Shown: positions 1 to 6,803 of the stretch, in pieces | How positions within the stretch are numbered: the stretch's first letter is position 1 | How the letters are laid out: each line of letters starts with the position of its first letter | From: an uncultured Thiodictyon sp. | GTDB lineage: Bacteria; Pseudomonadota; Gammaproteobacteria; Chromatiales; Chromatiaceae | NCBI GenBank assembly: GCA_903837595.1 | Contig: CAILVI010000398.1 | Coordinates: 1 to 32,333 of the forward strand | Reading direction: 5' to 3' | DNA length: 32,333 bases | Translations under genes and position numbers: made by a program | The notes under the pieces: model-generated | The model's database searches: none | Told to the model about the DNA's origin: nothing | The model's input: the letters and a program-made list of their open reading frames with translations, nothing else

Positions 1-543
1 GATTTCGTTTGCGCCTTCCGCTTGCGTGACGATGCACAGCGGTTCTTCGCGGTGCTACCGAAGCGGCTGGAGAAATTCGGCCTCGAAGTCGCCCCGGAGA
101 AGACGCAGATCTTGCGTTTTAGCCGCTTTCATCCGAGCATACGGCGGCGCATCACCGTCCTGGGCTTCGAGCTGTTCTGGTTTCCGGACCGCAACGGCAG
201 ACCCCAGATGATGCGTCGTACCGCACGCAAGAAGCTTCACGGCGCGATTGCGCGCGTTACGGACTGGATCAAGAGCCACCGGCATCTGCCGGGCAGGGAA
301 TTTGTCAAAGGGCTGAACCGGCGGCTGCTGGGGCACTACAATTACTATGGTCTGCGCGGCAACTCGCGCGGCCTGTGGTGCTTCTTTCAAACGGCGGTTG
401 CGAGTGCGTTCAAGTGGCTGAATCGGCGCGGCGGCAAGCGCAAGAGTTTCACGTGGCCGGTCTTCAACCGCGCCTTGCAGAAGCTCGGAATTGCCAGGCC
501 CCGCATTACCGAGAAGCCCACCGCACAAGTGGTGTTTGCATGA
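1..543 (+). CDS. Group II intron reverse transcriptase/maturase, C-terminal part (5' end outside window)
   Basis: The reading frame is open from base 1, so the gene begins before the window. The first residues read DFVCAFR, which is the tail of the YADDF catalytic motif of the reverse transcriptase palm. The rest is the thumb and maturase (X) domain, including RLLGHYNYYGLRGNSRGL and the end KPRITEKP-like segment (here RPRITEKPTAQVVFA), typical of intron-encoded proteins. No HNH endonuclease domain follows, so mobility would rely on another priming route. The protein binds its own intron RNA, assists splicing and copies it into DNA during retrohoming. A TTG at 22 could be taken as a start but lies inside the conserved domain and is not real. 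The intron RNA 3' domains follow directly downstream. Confidence 0.93.
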   Translation, partial: DFVCAFRLRDDAQRFFAVLPKRLEKFGLEVAPEKTQILRFSRFHPSIRRRITVLGFELFWFPDRNGRPQMMRRTARKKLHGAIARVTDWIKSHRHLPGREFVKGLNRRLLGHYNYYGLRGNSRGLWCFFQTAVASAFKWLNRRGGKRKSFTWPVFNRALQKLGIARPRITEKPTAQVVFA

Positions 544-641
544 CTTTGCTCGCGCGAAAGCGAGTACAACCGCGGAACCGGATGCGGGAAAACTGCACGT
601 CCGGGACTGTGCCGGGGGCGCCGGGTAACCGGCGTCCCTAC
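544..641 (+). ncRNA. Group II intron 3' end: domains V and VI
   Basis: Directly after the maturase stop there is a small hairpin (CTCGC / GCGAG, about 549-563). Next comes a domain-V-like hairpin at about 575-609, with an ACCGGA / TCCGGG stem, the internal TGCGGGAAAACTGCA and the bulge region before CGTCCGGG. A domain-VI-like stem follows at about 615-640 (GGCGCCGG / CCGGCGTCC around GTAA). The intron most likely ends at ...CCCTAC near 641. The exact splice site and the bulged branch-point A are inferred from the general group II layout, not proven. Confidence 0.75.
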
Positions 642-671
642 GGCTGAGGCGCATAAGAAAATGAGGCCCGT

Positions 672-869
672 GTGCCACCGAAAGTAAAAGAGTTGATTGA
701 AAGATTGGAACAGGCCGGCTTCGCAAACCGGGGTGGAAAGGGAAGCCAACGAAACTTCGTCCATCCAAAGGTCACAAAGCCAATTACCGTTTCCGGGAAG
801 TCCGGTGATGATGCCAGACAGTACTTGGTTAAAGCGGTTGAAAAGGCAATAACGGAATCGAAAAAATGA
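672..869 (+). CDS. hicA: HicA-family toxin (mRNA interferase-like), catalytic His replaced
   Basis: This 65-residue protein has the HicA (YcfA-like, dsRBD-fold) pattern: KVKELIERLEQAGF, then the glycine-rich GGKGSQRNFVHP and the C-terminal ITVSGKSGDDARQYLVKA. HicA toxins cleave mRNA and are neutralised by HicB. In family members the glycine-rich loop normally reads GSH, with the His needed for cleavage; here residue 26 is Gln (GSQ). The toxin may therefore be inactive or use another residue. The start is GTG with GAGG five bases upstream. The stop overlaps the next start by four bases (ATGA), as in hicAB operons. The pair lies just after the group II intron and is less GC-rich than the core genes. 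Confidence 0.85.
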   Translation: MPPKVKELIERLEQAGFANRGGKGSQRNFVHPKVTKPITVSGKSGDDARQYLVKAVEKAITESKK

Positions 870-1105
870 AAGATAGTGCGCGTTACGCTAAGATTGTGGA
901 ATGGTCAGAGCAAGACAATTGCTATGTTGGGAGTTGCCCAGGATTAATTTTTGGGGGCTGTCACGGCGATAACGAGAAGCTCGTTTTTGAGGAGCTTTGC
1001 CAAATTGTTGATGAGGCGATTGTTTTGTACAAGCGCGATCAGAAGCCTTTGCCATCTCCAACATCCGGTAGGGATTACGCAAACTTGCTGCAAGATGTCG
1101 CGTAG
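866..1105 (+). CDS. hicB: HicB-family antitoxin, short form
   Basis: This 79-residue protein overlaps hicA by four bases and so is translationally coupled to it. YAKIVEWSEQDNCYVGSCPGL is the HicB partial RNase-H-like fold that blocks the HicA active site, followed by the ELCQIVDEAIVLYKRD helix and a PLPSPTSGRDYANLL tail. The C-terminal ribbon-helix-helix or HTH DNA-binding domain found in longer HicB proteins (about 110-140 aa) is absent, so autoregulation by this protein alone is doubtful. The family call rests on recalled sequence pattern and on pairing with hicA. Confidence 0.83.
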   Translation: MKDSARYAKIVEWSEQDNCYVGSCPGLIFGGCHGDNEKLVFEELCQIVDEAIVLYKRDQKPLPSPTSGRDYANLLQDVA

Positions 1106-1115
1106 GAGTAAGAGC

Positions 1116-1178
1116 GAAAACGGGGACGCGCGAAAACGCGAAAACGGGGACGAAAACGGGGACGACGAAAACGGGGAC
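1116..1178 (+). repeat. Irregular tandem repeat of the 12-mer GAAAACGGGGAC
   Basis: Four full copies of GAAAACGGGGAC start at 1116, 1140, 1152 and 1167, with a partial copy (GAAAACGC) at 1132. Spacing is 12-24 bases. They lie just after hicB. Similar CCCCGTTTT motifs are common in scattered repeats around IS200-like/REP-associated transposases in proteobacteria (recalled), but no such transposase is in this window. Confidence 0.8.
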
Positions 1179-1320
1179 GGACATCGATTTCTTCTTCAGA
1201 TCGGCAACTCCATTTGCTCCGCCTCCCGTTCCGGAGTTCGCGGTCGCCCCGGTCGACCGCGCCAAGTCCGGCGCCCGAGCATAGCGGGATAAGGGGCCAG
1301 GCTCAATTATGAAACCAAAG
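1179..1320. other. Non-coding stretch between repeats and attC-like site
   Basis: No convincing gene is present. A short frame (about 1176-1290) encodes a proline-rich tail (PFAPPPVPEF...) that ends at a TAG near 1290. It could be the 3' remnant of a lost gene but has no start and no family signature. A GGGGCCAGGCTCAAT motif at 1293-1307 resembles, in reverse complement, the ATTCGACCCTGGCCC motifs found at 10797 and 11003. Confidence 0.4.
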
Positions 1321-1323
1321 AAA

Positions 1324-1417
1324 GCCTAACCTTCGCCTAAACCCGAGCGCGCGCCATCGGGGTTCGTGCGGTTTGCAGGCTCCGTGCGGGCGCGCACCGG
1401 TTTAGACTTCGTTAGCT
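1324..1417 (+). repeat. attC-like integron recombination site
   Basis: The stretch has the architecture of an integron cassette attC site. An R''-like box GCCTAAC (1324-1330) and an L''-like CCTAAACC (1336-1343) face an L'-like GGTTTAG (1399-1405) and an R'-like GTTAGCT (1411-1417). The outer boxes pair with one unpaired C, as expected of extrahelical bases. The L boxes pair over 7 bp. The interior (1344-1398) forms an imperfect GC-rich hairpin around GCGCGC. The site lies between the HicAB pair and the PIN-toxin gene, where a cassette boundary would be. R' deviates slightly from GTTRRRY, and no integrase gene is in the window. Confidence 0.55.
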
Positions 1418-1451
1418 GCCAGAAGACGCGAGGTCGGAGTACCAGTAAGCA

Positions 1452-1928
1452 ATGGCACAATCTGTTTACGTCGAGTCATCCGTTATCAGCTATTTGGTAG
1501 CGCGACCGAGCCGTGATGTGGTAGTCGCCGCACACCAAGCGATTACCGAAACATGGTGGCAGAGTCAGCGGGCCGAATTTGATTTATTTGTCTCCAGCCT
1601 CGTGATACAAGAAATCTCACGGGGCAATGCTTCGGCGTCGGAGAAGCGGCTGCAGGCTGTAGAGAATATTCCTCTTCTTGCAACTTCGCCCGAAGCACAG
1701 AGATTAGCCGAAGAACTATTGGCTAAGGGTGCAGTGCCCGCCAACAGCGAAGAAGATGCCCTGCATATCGCCATTGCCGCCGCAGGGGGAATTGAGTTCC
1801 TTCTCACGTGGAATTTTAGGCATATCAACAACGCGCAGACCAAGGCGTTTATAACAACAGTGGTCGAATCGCAAGGCTTTGCCTGTCCAATATTGTGCTC
1901 ACCGGAAGAATTGGGGGCAGAAATATGA
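1452..1928 (+). CDS. PIN-domain protein, VapC-like toxin
   Basis: A 158-residue PIN-fold protein, probably a toxin ribonuclease that cleaves RNA with a metal-bound acidic cluster. The N-terminus VYVESSVISYLVARPSRD is the PIN strand-1 motif, with Glu8 at the usual first Asp. Glu54 lies in LVIQEISRG. EEDALHIAIAA (D102) is the third acidic motif, followed by FLLTWNFRHINNA. The length fits the family. The stop overlaps the next start in ATGA. It is AT-richer than the core genes and sits between an attC-like site and a decayed copy, so it looks like the gene of an integron cassette. Activity is inferred from family. Confidence 0.82.
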   Translation: MAQSVYVESSVISYLVARPSRDVVVAAHQAITETWWQSQRAEFDLFVSSLVIQEISRGNASASEKRLQAVENIPLLATSPEAQRLAEELLAKGAVPANSEEDALHIAIAAAGGIEFLLTWNFRHINNAQTKAFITTVVESQGFACPILCSPEELGAEI

Positions 1929-2107
1929 ACGAAGATCCAATTGTTGCGGAAATCCGCAAATATCGTGCCGAGCACGCAGAAAAATACGGTCATGACCTGG
2001 GTCGTATTTGCGAGGCGTTACGCGAAGCCGAAGCAAAATCAACCCGTAAGGTTGTGCACCGCCAGCCGCGCCTGCTTCCAAAAACTAGCAGCGAACATAC
2101 GCCTTAG
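1925..2107 (+). CDS. Small partner (putative antitoxin) of the PIN-domain toxin
   Basis: A 60-residue protein starting at ATG 1925, inside the stop of the PIN gene (ATGA overlap). It reads MNEDPIVAEIRKYRAEHAEK, a charged, helical N-terminus followed by GHDLGRICEALREAEA. Short proteins of this kind often follow PIN genes of this subfamily. The role of antitoxin is inferred from coupling and size. No DNA-binding motif is evident. A longer upstream start (1895) would overlap the toxin further and is unlikely. Confidence 0.65.
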   Translation: MNEDPIVAEIRKYRAEHAEKYGHDLGRICEALREAEAKSTRKVVHRQPRLLPKTSSEHTP

Positions 2108-2160
2108 AAACGAGCGCGCGCCACAGGCGACGTGCGAATTCGCGACTTGATCATAACTCC
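2090..2160 (+). repeat. Degenerate attC-like remnant
   Basis: The sequence CGAGCGCGCGCCA at 2111-2123 repeats exactly the 13 bases at 1344-1356 of the first attC-like site. The preceding CGCCTTAGAAA (2100-2110) corresponds to its L'' region CGCCTAAAC. The 3' half lacks a recognisable L' or R' box, so this second site is incomplete. It lies just after the PIN gene pair, where a cassette attC should be. Confidence 0.4.
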
Positions 2161-2198
2161 AGCCGCCGGCCTCGGGGCGCGCAGCGCCCAACCCATGC

Positions 2199-2222
2199 GT
2201 GACACCGCTGGAGCGGTGTCAC
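2199..2222 (-). terminator. Hairpin repeat downstream of ilvA (terminator-like)
   Basis: Perfect 10-bp arms GTGACACCGC and GCGGTGTCAC with a 4-base loop lie 17 bases after the ilvA stop. No clear U-tract follows on the minus strand. The same hairpin, with similar flanks, follows the metH gene at 14958-14980, so it is a repeat that may end transcription or stabilise mRNA 3' ends. Confidence 0.6.
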
Positions 2223-2238
2223 GAGAGGAAACGCCTCG

Positions 2239-3807
2239 CTAAGTCATATGGTTCGAGATCGGCGCCAGCTTACCGGCAAAGATCCGATAGGCCGGGTTGT
2301 CCGTTTCCTCCCAGTGGGGGTAACCGAGTGCATCCAGGGCCTGATGGAAGGTCGCCCGCTCGGCGGCGGGGATCGCGGCCCCCATCAGCACCCGACCGTA
2401 GGCCGCCCCATGGTTGCGGTAATGGAAGAGTGTGATGTTCCAGCGGTTGCCGAGCCCGGTGAGCAGCTCCAGCAAGGCCCCTGGGCGCTCGGGAAACTCG
2501 AACCGGAAGAGTGTCTCACCCGGCGTCGCGTCGGTCCCGGTATCGGTGATCCCCGGGGCATGGCCACCGACCATGTAGCGGATGTGCAGCTTGGCGGTCT
2601 CGTTGTGGGTCATGTCCAGCACGCCAAACCCCTGCGCCGTAAGCTGCCCGATCAAGGCCGCGCGCTCCTCGTCGCCGCGCCCCAACTCCACCCCCACGAA
2701 CACCTGGGCGTGCTCAGGGTCGGCAAAGCGGTAGTTGAACTCGGTGATCTGGCGCCCGCCGATGGTCCGACAAAAAGCGAGGAAACTCCCGGGCCGCTCC
2801 GGGATCTCGACCGCCAGCAGGGCCTCGCGCCGCTCACCCAACTCCGCCCGCTCCGCCACATGGCGCAGTCGGTCGAAGTTCATGTTGGCGCCGCTCTCGA
2901 TGGCCACCAGGTGCTCCCCGCGACAGCCGGTGCGTGCCACATAGCGCTTCAGGCCGGCCACGGCCAGGGCGCCGGCGGGCTCGGCAATCCCGCGGGTGTC
3001 GTCATAGATGTCTTTGATGGCGGCGCAGATCTCGTCGGCGCTGACCAGAATCACCTCGTCCACCCGCGTGCGGGCGAGCCGGAAGGTTTCCTCGCCGATG
3101 CAGCGCACCGCCACCCCGTCGGCGAACAGACCCACCTGCGGGAGCTCCACCCGATGCCCTGCCGCGAGTGCCGCGTGCAGGGTCGGCGCATCCTCCGGTT
3201 CCACCCCGATGATCCGCACCGCTGGTGCCAGCCATTTCACATAGGCGGCGATCCCGGCGATGAGCCCCCCGCCCCCCACCGGGACGAAGATGGCATGGGG
3301 GGGCTCCGGGTGCTGGCGCAGGATCTCCATGCCGATGGTGCCCTGACCGGCGATCACCGCGGGGTCGTCGAAGGGGTGTACGAAGGTCAGAGCACGCTCC
3401 GCGACCAATTCCATAGCATAGCTATAGGCCTCATCATAGGAGTCGCCGTGCAGGATCGCCTCGCCGCCCAGGGCGCGCACGGCGCGGACCTTGATCGCCG
3501 GGGTGGTGCGCGGCATGACGATGGTGGCCGCCACCCCCAGGCGCGCCGCCCCCAACGCAACGCCCTGTGCATGGTTGCCGGCGCTGGCCGCGATCACCCC
3601 GCGGGCCAGCACCTCGGGGCTCAGGCTCACCAGCTTGTTGTAGGCGCCGCGCAGCTTGAACGAGAAGACCGGCTGGAGGTCCTCGCGCTTGAGGAAGACC
3701 TGATTGCCCAGCCGGGCCGAGAGCTGGGCCGCCAGGGTCAAGGGCGTCTCCTGCGCGACCTCGTAGACACGGGCACGGAGGATGCGTCTGATATAGCTGT
3801 CGGGCAT
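2239..3807 (-). CDS. ilvA: Threonine ammonia-lyase, biosynthetic
   Basis: A PLP enzyme (522 aa) that deaminates threonine to 2-oxobutanoate, the first step of isoleucine synthesis, in the cytosol. The catalytic half carries VFLKREDLQPVFSFKLRGAY with the Schiff-base Lys51, SAGNHAQGVA (75-84) and the glycine-rich phosphate loop VGGGGLIAG (177-185). The C-terminal third holds two ACT-like regulatory modules, each with the EIPERPGSF / FPERPGALLELL pattern. These bind isoleucine and valine, which marks the allosteric biosynthetic form rather than the short catabolic one. Length matches the E. coli enzyme. It is divergent from rpiA, with a 120-base intergenic region, and is followed by a strong hairpin. 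Confidence 0.97.
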   Translation of the reverse strand: MPDSYIRRILRARVYEVAQETPLTLAAQLSARLGNQVFLKREDLQPVFSFKLRGAYNKLVSLSPEVLARGVIAASAGNHAQGVALGAARLGVAATIVMPRTTPAIKVRAVRALGGEAILHGDSYDEAYSYAMELVAERALTFVHPFDDPAVIAGQGTIGMEILRQHPEPPHAIFVPVGGGGLIAGIAAYVKWLAPAVRIIGVEPEDAPTLHAALAAGHRVELPQVGLFADGVAVRCIGEETFRLARTRVDEVILVSADEICAAIKDIYDDTRGIAEPAGALAVAGLKRYVARTGCRGEHLVAIESGANMNFDRLRHVAERAELGERREALLAVEIPERPGSFLAFCRTIGGRQITEFNYRFADPEHAQVFVGVELGRGDEERAALIGQLTAQGFGVLDMTHNETAKLHIRYMVGGHAPGITDTGTDATPGETLFRFEFPERPGALLELLTGLGNRWNITLFHYRNHGAAYGRVLMGAAIPAAERATFHQALDALGYPHWEETDNPAYRIFAGKLAPISNHMT

Positions 3808-3882
3808 GCAGAGTCTCGGTAGGATGGGGAACCGGGCTGGCGCGCGCGGATCAACCCGTCACGCTCACCACTCAAGGGCGGC

Positions 3883-3888
3883 TATGAT
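3883..3888 (+). promoter_or_regulatory. Possible -10 box for rpiA
   Basis: TATGAT lies 40 bases before the rpiA start in the ilvA/rpiA divergent region. No good -35 is visible at the proper distance, so this is a weak call. Confidence 0.3.
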
Positions 3889-3927
3889 ACCTCCTCTTTT
3901 AATAGACAGATTCAGCGAGATCAATCC

Positions 3928-4593
3928 ATGACCCAGGACGAACAAAAGCAACAGGCCGCCATCGCGGCCCTGGCCTATGTGGAAGGCGGCATCATCGGCG
4001 TGGGCACCGGCTCCACGGTCAACCACTTCATCGACGCGCTCGCCACCATCAAGGGCCGGTTTGAGGGCGCCGTGTCCAGCTCAGAGGTGTCCAGCGCGCG
4101 GCTCAAGGCCCTGGGTATCCCGGTCCATGACCTGAACTCGGCCGGCGACCTGGCACTCTATGTGGACGGCGCGGACGAGGCAAACCGGCAACTGCACCTG
4201 GTCAAGGGCGGCGGCGCGGCCCTGACCCGGGAGAAGATCGTCGCCGGGGCCAGCACCCGCTTCGTCTGCATTGCCGACGAGAGCAAGCTGGTGGACGTAC
4301 TTGGCAAGTTCCCGCTGCCGGTGGAGGTGATCCCCATGGCGCGCAGCTTTGTAGCGCGCCAACTGGTCCGGCTGGGGGGCACCCCGGTGTGGCGCGAGGG
4401 GTGCGTGACCGACAACGGCAACCTGATCCTGGATGTGATGGGACTGGAGATCCTGGAGCCAGCCAAGCTGGAACAGCAGATCAATAACATTCCCGGCGTA
4501 GTCACGGTGGGCATCTTTGCCCTAAGGCCCGCCGATGTGCTGATCCTGGGTACCCCGGCGGGCGCACGGACGGTGACTGCGGAATCGACCTGA
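3928..4593 (+). CDS. rpiA: Ribose-5-phosphate isomerase A
   Basis: A 221-residue cytosolic enzyme interconverting ribose-5-phosphate and ribulose-5-phosphate, needed for the pentose phosphate pathway and, in autotrophs, the Calvin cycle. Diagnostic motifs are [15 protein letters not shown] (phosphate loop, residues 24-38), DGADEAN (80-86, catalytic acids) and [12 protein letters not shown] (93-104, catalytic Lys). Length is as in E. coli (219 aa). The ATG at 3928 places these motifs at the usual positions. It is divergently transcribed from ilvA, an arrangement also seen in other gammaproteobacteria. Confidence 0.97.
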   Translation: MTQDEQKQQAAIAALAYVEGGIIGVGTGSTVNHFIDALATIKGRFEGAVSSSEVSSARLKALGIPVHDLNSAGDLALYVDGADEANRQLHLVKGGGAALTREKIVAGASTRFVCIADESKLVDVLGKFPLPVEVIPMARSFVARQLVRLGGTPVWREGCVTDNGNLILDVMGLEILEPAKLEQQINNIPGVVTVGIFALRPADVLILGTPAGARTVTAEST

Positions 4594-4616
4594 GCGGACG
4601 GGGCGCGCCAGGCTCT

Positions 4617-4658
4617 CTGATCCAGGTCAAGGCGCGGCCCCCACCGGGCGCACACAAT
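4617..4658 (+). promoter_or_regulatory. FNR/DNR-like box and -10 element upstream of the hemerythrin operon
   Basis: CTGAT-CCAG-GTCAA at 4617-4630 matches the FNR/DNR palindrome TTGAT-N4-ATCAA at 8 of 10 positions. CACAAT at 4653-4658 matches TATAAT at 4 of 6. The distance between them fits an activator centred near -41.5, with a start site around 4665, about 30 bases before the ATG at 4697. A role in oxygen- or NO-dependent control is inferred. Confidence 0.45.
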
Positions 4659-4696
4659 CAACCCATCGCCAGACACACCGCCGCCCATCGCACGCC

Positions 4697-5134
4697 ATGT
4701 CATCCGCCATCACCGATACATTCACCGCCGACCACCACCGCTGCGACCAACTGCTGGCCGCGGCCGAGCGCCAACTCGCCGCCGGCGACTGTCCCGGGAC
4801 CGGGGAGGCGACCGCGGGACTGGCCGGCGCCCTGGAACATCACTTCACGCTGGAGGAGGAGACGCTCTTCCCGGAGTTGGCCCAGGTCTTTCGGGTGGCC
4901 GAGAACCCGATTGAGGTCATGGTCGGGGAGCACGCCCAGATGCGGGCGCTGCTCGCAGACCTGCACGAGGCAGTCGCGGCCCGCGACCAGGCCGCCGCGC
5001 TCGGGACTCTGGAGACGCTGCACTTCCTGATCCAGCAGCACAACTACAAGGAGGAGGGCATACTCTACCCCATGGCCGACGGCGCCCTGCCTGCGCGGGG
5101 CGCGGCCATCGCCACGCGGCTCACCGAGGATTGA
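4697..5134 (+). CDS. Hemerythrin HHE-domain protein
   Basis: A 145-residue four-helix-bundle protein with the spaced ligands of a non-heme di-iron centre: DHH (13-14), LEHHFTLEEE (His48/49, Glu53-55), GEHAQMR (His79) and QQHNYKEEGILYP (His115, Glu119/120). Such proteins bind oxygen or NO or repair iron centres; the exact ligand here cannot be told. It is the first gene of a tight three-gene unit with a DUF2249 protein and a multi-pass membrane protein. That set is commonly found near NO-detoxification and denitrification genes (family knowledge). An FNR/DNR-like box lies upstream. Confidence 0.9.
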   Translation: MSSAITDTFTADHHRCDQLLAAAERQLAAGDCPGTGEATAGLAGALEHHFTLEEETLFPELAQVFRVAENPIEVMVGEHAQMRALLADLHEAVAARDQAAALGTLETLHFLIQQHNYKEEGILYPMADGALPARGAAIATRLTED

Positions 5135-5136
5135 CC

Positions 5137-5397
5137 ATGCCCCCCCAAGTTTTGGATGTACGCACCCTGCCCCCGCCCGAACCACTGGAACGGGTGCTCG
5201 ACGCCCTGACCAACCTGCCGGCGGGTGGGCGGCTGTGGGTCCTGCACCGGCGCGAGCCCTTCCCGCTCTATGACATGCTCCAGACCATGGGCTATTCCTG
5301 GCGCTCCCGCGGCCATGAGGGACATTTCGAGATCCTGATCTGGGACAGCGCGGTGCCGCCGACCCGCGCCGAACTGTCCTGGAACCCGCCATGCTGA
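5137..5397 (+). CDS. DUF2249 domain protein (TusA-like fold)
   Basis: An 86-residue protein: VLDVRTLPPPEPLERVLDAL, LPAGGRLWVLHRREPFPLYDML and the C-terminal HFEILIW are the DUF2249 pattern, a small fold related to TusA/SirA. The function is unknown, but the family co-occurs with hemerythrins and with nitrogen-oxide metabolism. The ATG at 5137 begins two bases after the hemerythrin stop; an in-frame TTG at 5131 overlapping that stop is less likely. Its own stop overlaps the next gene's ATG, so the three genes are translationally coupled. Confidence 0.85.
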   Translation: MPPQVLDVRTLPPPEPLERVLDALTNLPAGGRLWVLHRREPFPLYDMLQTMGYSWRSRGHEGHFEILIWDSAVPPTRAELSWNPPC

Positions 5398-6662
5398 ATA
5401 CCGCGGGGCTGCGCCTGGACCAAGCCCCGCCGATCACCGTACCCTTCGCCTTCTTTCTGGCCGCCCCGCCCTTCGCGGTGGCCGCCGGGCTCTGGCTCAC
5501 CTGGGCCGGGGACGCGGCACTCGCTTCCCGCTGGACGCCCCAGACCCTGGCACTGACCCATCTGATCGCACTGGGTTTTCTCACCCAGATCCTGTGCGGC
5601 GCCTTACTCCAGCTGCTGCCGGTCCTGGCCGGTGCGCCCGTGCCTCGGGTGATTGCGGTGGGCCGCACGGCGCAAGCGCTGCTCACGACCGGGACGGTGC
5701 TGCTCTGCGCCGGGCTCGCTCAGGGCTCGGGCGTGCCGCTCACAGGGGGCGCATTGGGTGTCGCCGCCGGGCTGGCGCTGCTCGGGGCCACAGTCGCGCT
5801 GGCACTGACCCGCAGCCGGGGGGTTGCAGACACCCGACTCGCCATGGCGCTGGGACTCAGCGCGCTGGCCATCACGGTCGCACTCGGACTGGTCCTGGTC
5901 GCCGCACTCCAGGGCTGCGTGCACCTCACCGGTTTCCCGGACTGGGTGGACCTGCACCTGAGCTGGAGCCTCCTGGGCTGGGCCGGGCTGCTCATCATGG
6001 GCGTCGGCTACCAGGTCGTGCCCATGTTCCATGTCACCCCGCCCTACCCTGCCTGGCTGCGGGCGGCGGCCGTCCCGCTCGCGGCCGGTGGGTTGGTCGC
6101 AGGCAGCGTATTGACCTTGACCGGACAGGGCGCCCAGGCGAACTGGGCGCTGGGACTGGCCGGGGTCTGCTTCGCCGCCTTTGCCGTCACCACGCTGGAC
6201 CGCCAGCGCCGCCGCGATCGACCGATCCTCGACACCACCCTGCTGCACTGGCGCTCCGCGATGGTCTGCGCGCTCGCCGCCGCGGTCCTCTGGCTCGTCG
6301 GCGGCCGGGCCGAAACCATCGGCGTCTTGCTCCTGGTGGGTGTCGGCGTGGGGCTGCCGAGCGGCATGTTGTTCAAGATCATGCCCTTCCTCTCCTGGTT
6401 CCACCTCCAGCACCGCCAACTCGCCGCCCGCCGCTTCGACCTGCGCATCCCGCACATGCACGGTTTCGTCCCCGAGGCGCGCGCCCGTCTCCAGTTCTGG
6501 CTGCACCTCGGCGCGCTCGGACTGCTGGTCGCCGCGACCATCGCCCCCGGCCATGGCCTGACCCGACCCGCGGGCGTGGCGCTCGCGGCGGCTACCGGTT
6601 ACCTCGGCGTACTGCTCGGTCAGTGCTATCTGCGCTATCGGGCGATCGCGCGGCGCTTCTGA
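5391..6662 (+). CDS. Multi-pass membrane protein, heme-copper-oxidase subunit I-like
   Basis: A 423-residue inner-membrane protein with about 11-12 predicted hydrophobic helices. Two segments carry His in positions typical of heme-binding helices of oxidase/NorB/NnrS-like proteins: LALTHLIALGFLTQILCGALLQLLPVLAG and VDLHLSWSLLGWAGLLIMGVGYQVVPMFHVTP. The domain is not a full oxidase: I see no second His pair that would complete a copper site with confidence. It overlaps the DUF2249 gene and ends the hemerythrin operon. A role in NO or oxygen handling is inferred from context; the family has no firm name that I recognise. Confidence 0.75.
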   Translation: MLNTAGLRLDQAPPITVPFAFFLAAPPFAVAAGLWLTWAGDAALASRWTPQTLALTHLIALGFLTQILCGALLQLLPVLAGAPVPRVIAVGRTAQALLTTGTVLLCAGLAQGSGVPLTGGALGVAAGLALLGATVALALTRSRGVADTRLAMALGLSALAITVALGLVLVAALQGCVHLTGFPDWVDLHLSWSLLGWAGLLIMGVGYQVVPMFHVTPPYPAWLRAAAVPLAAGGLVAGSVLTLTGQGAQANWALGLAGVCFAAFAVTTLDRQRRRDRPILDTTLLHWRSAMVCALAAAVLWLVGGRAETIGVLLLVGVGVGLPSGMLFKIMPFLSWFHLQHRQLAARRFDLRIPHMHGFVPEARARLQFWLHLGALGLLVAATIAPGHGLTRPAGVALAAATGYLGVLLGQCYLRYRAIARRF

Positions 6663-6803
6663 ATCGGATCGCCGACAGCCTGTCGGCGCGAGCGGCACGC
6701 CGCGGCGCCCGGGCGCGGTCAAGGATTTGTTGCGCGGCAAGCAACGCGCTAATCTGACGCCCATACCCCCCACCCCGACAAGTTCATCCGCGAGTCCAGT
6801 TCC

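Noticed and set aside
1-641. Idea that the group II intron is a IIC-attC type inserted in an integron attC
   Set aside because: Such introns lie antiparallel to cassette genes, whereas this intron runs in the same direction as hicAB; no attC half is seen at its 3' junction.
2248-3822. Long plus-strand frame opposite ilvA
   Set aside because: It is the antisense shadow of a clearly recognised enzyme in GC-rich DNA and has no family signature.
5604-6773. Long minus-strand frame (389 codons) opposite the membrane protein
   Set aside because: Low-complexity Arg/Gly/Gln composition; the plus strand has hydrophobic helices and operon overlap.
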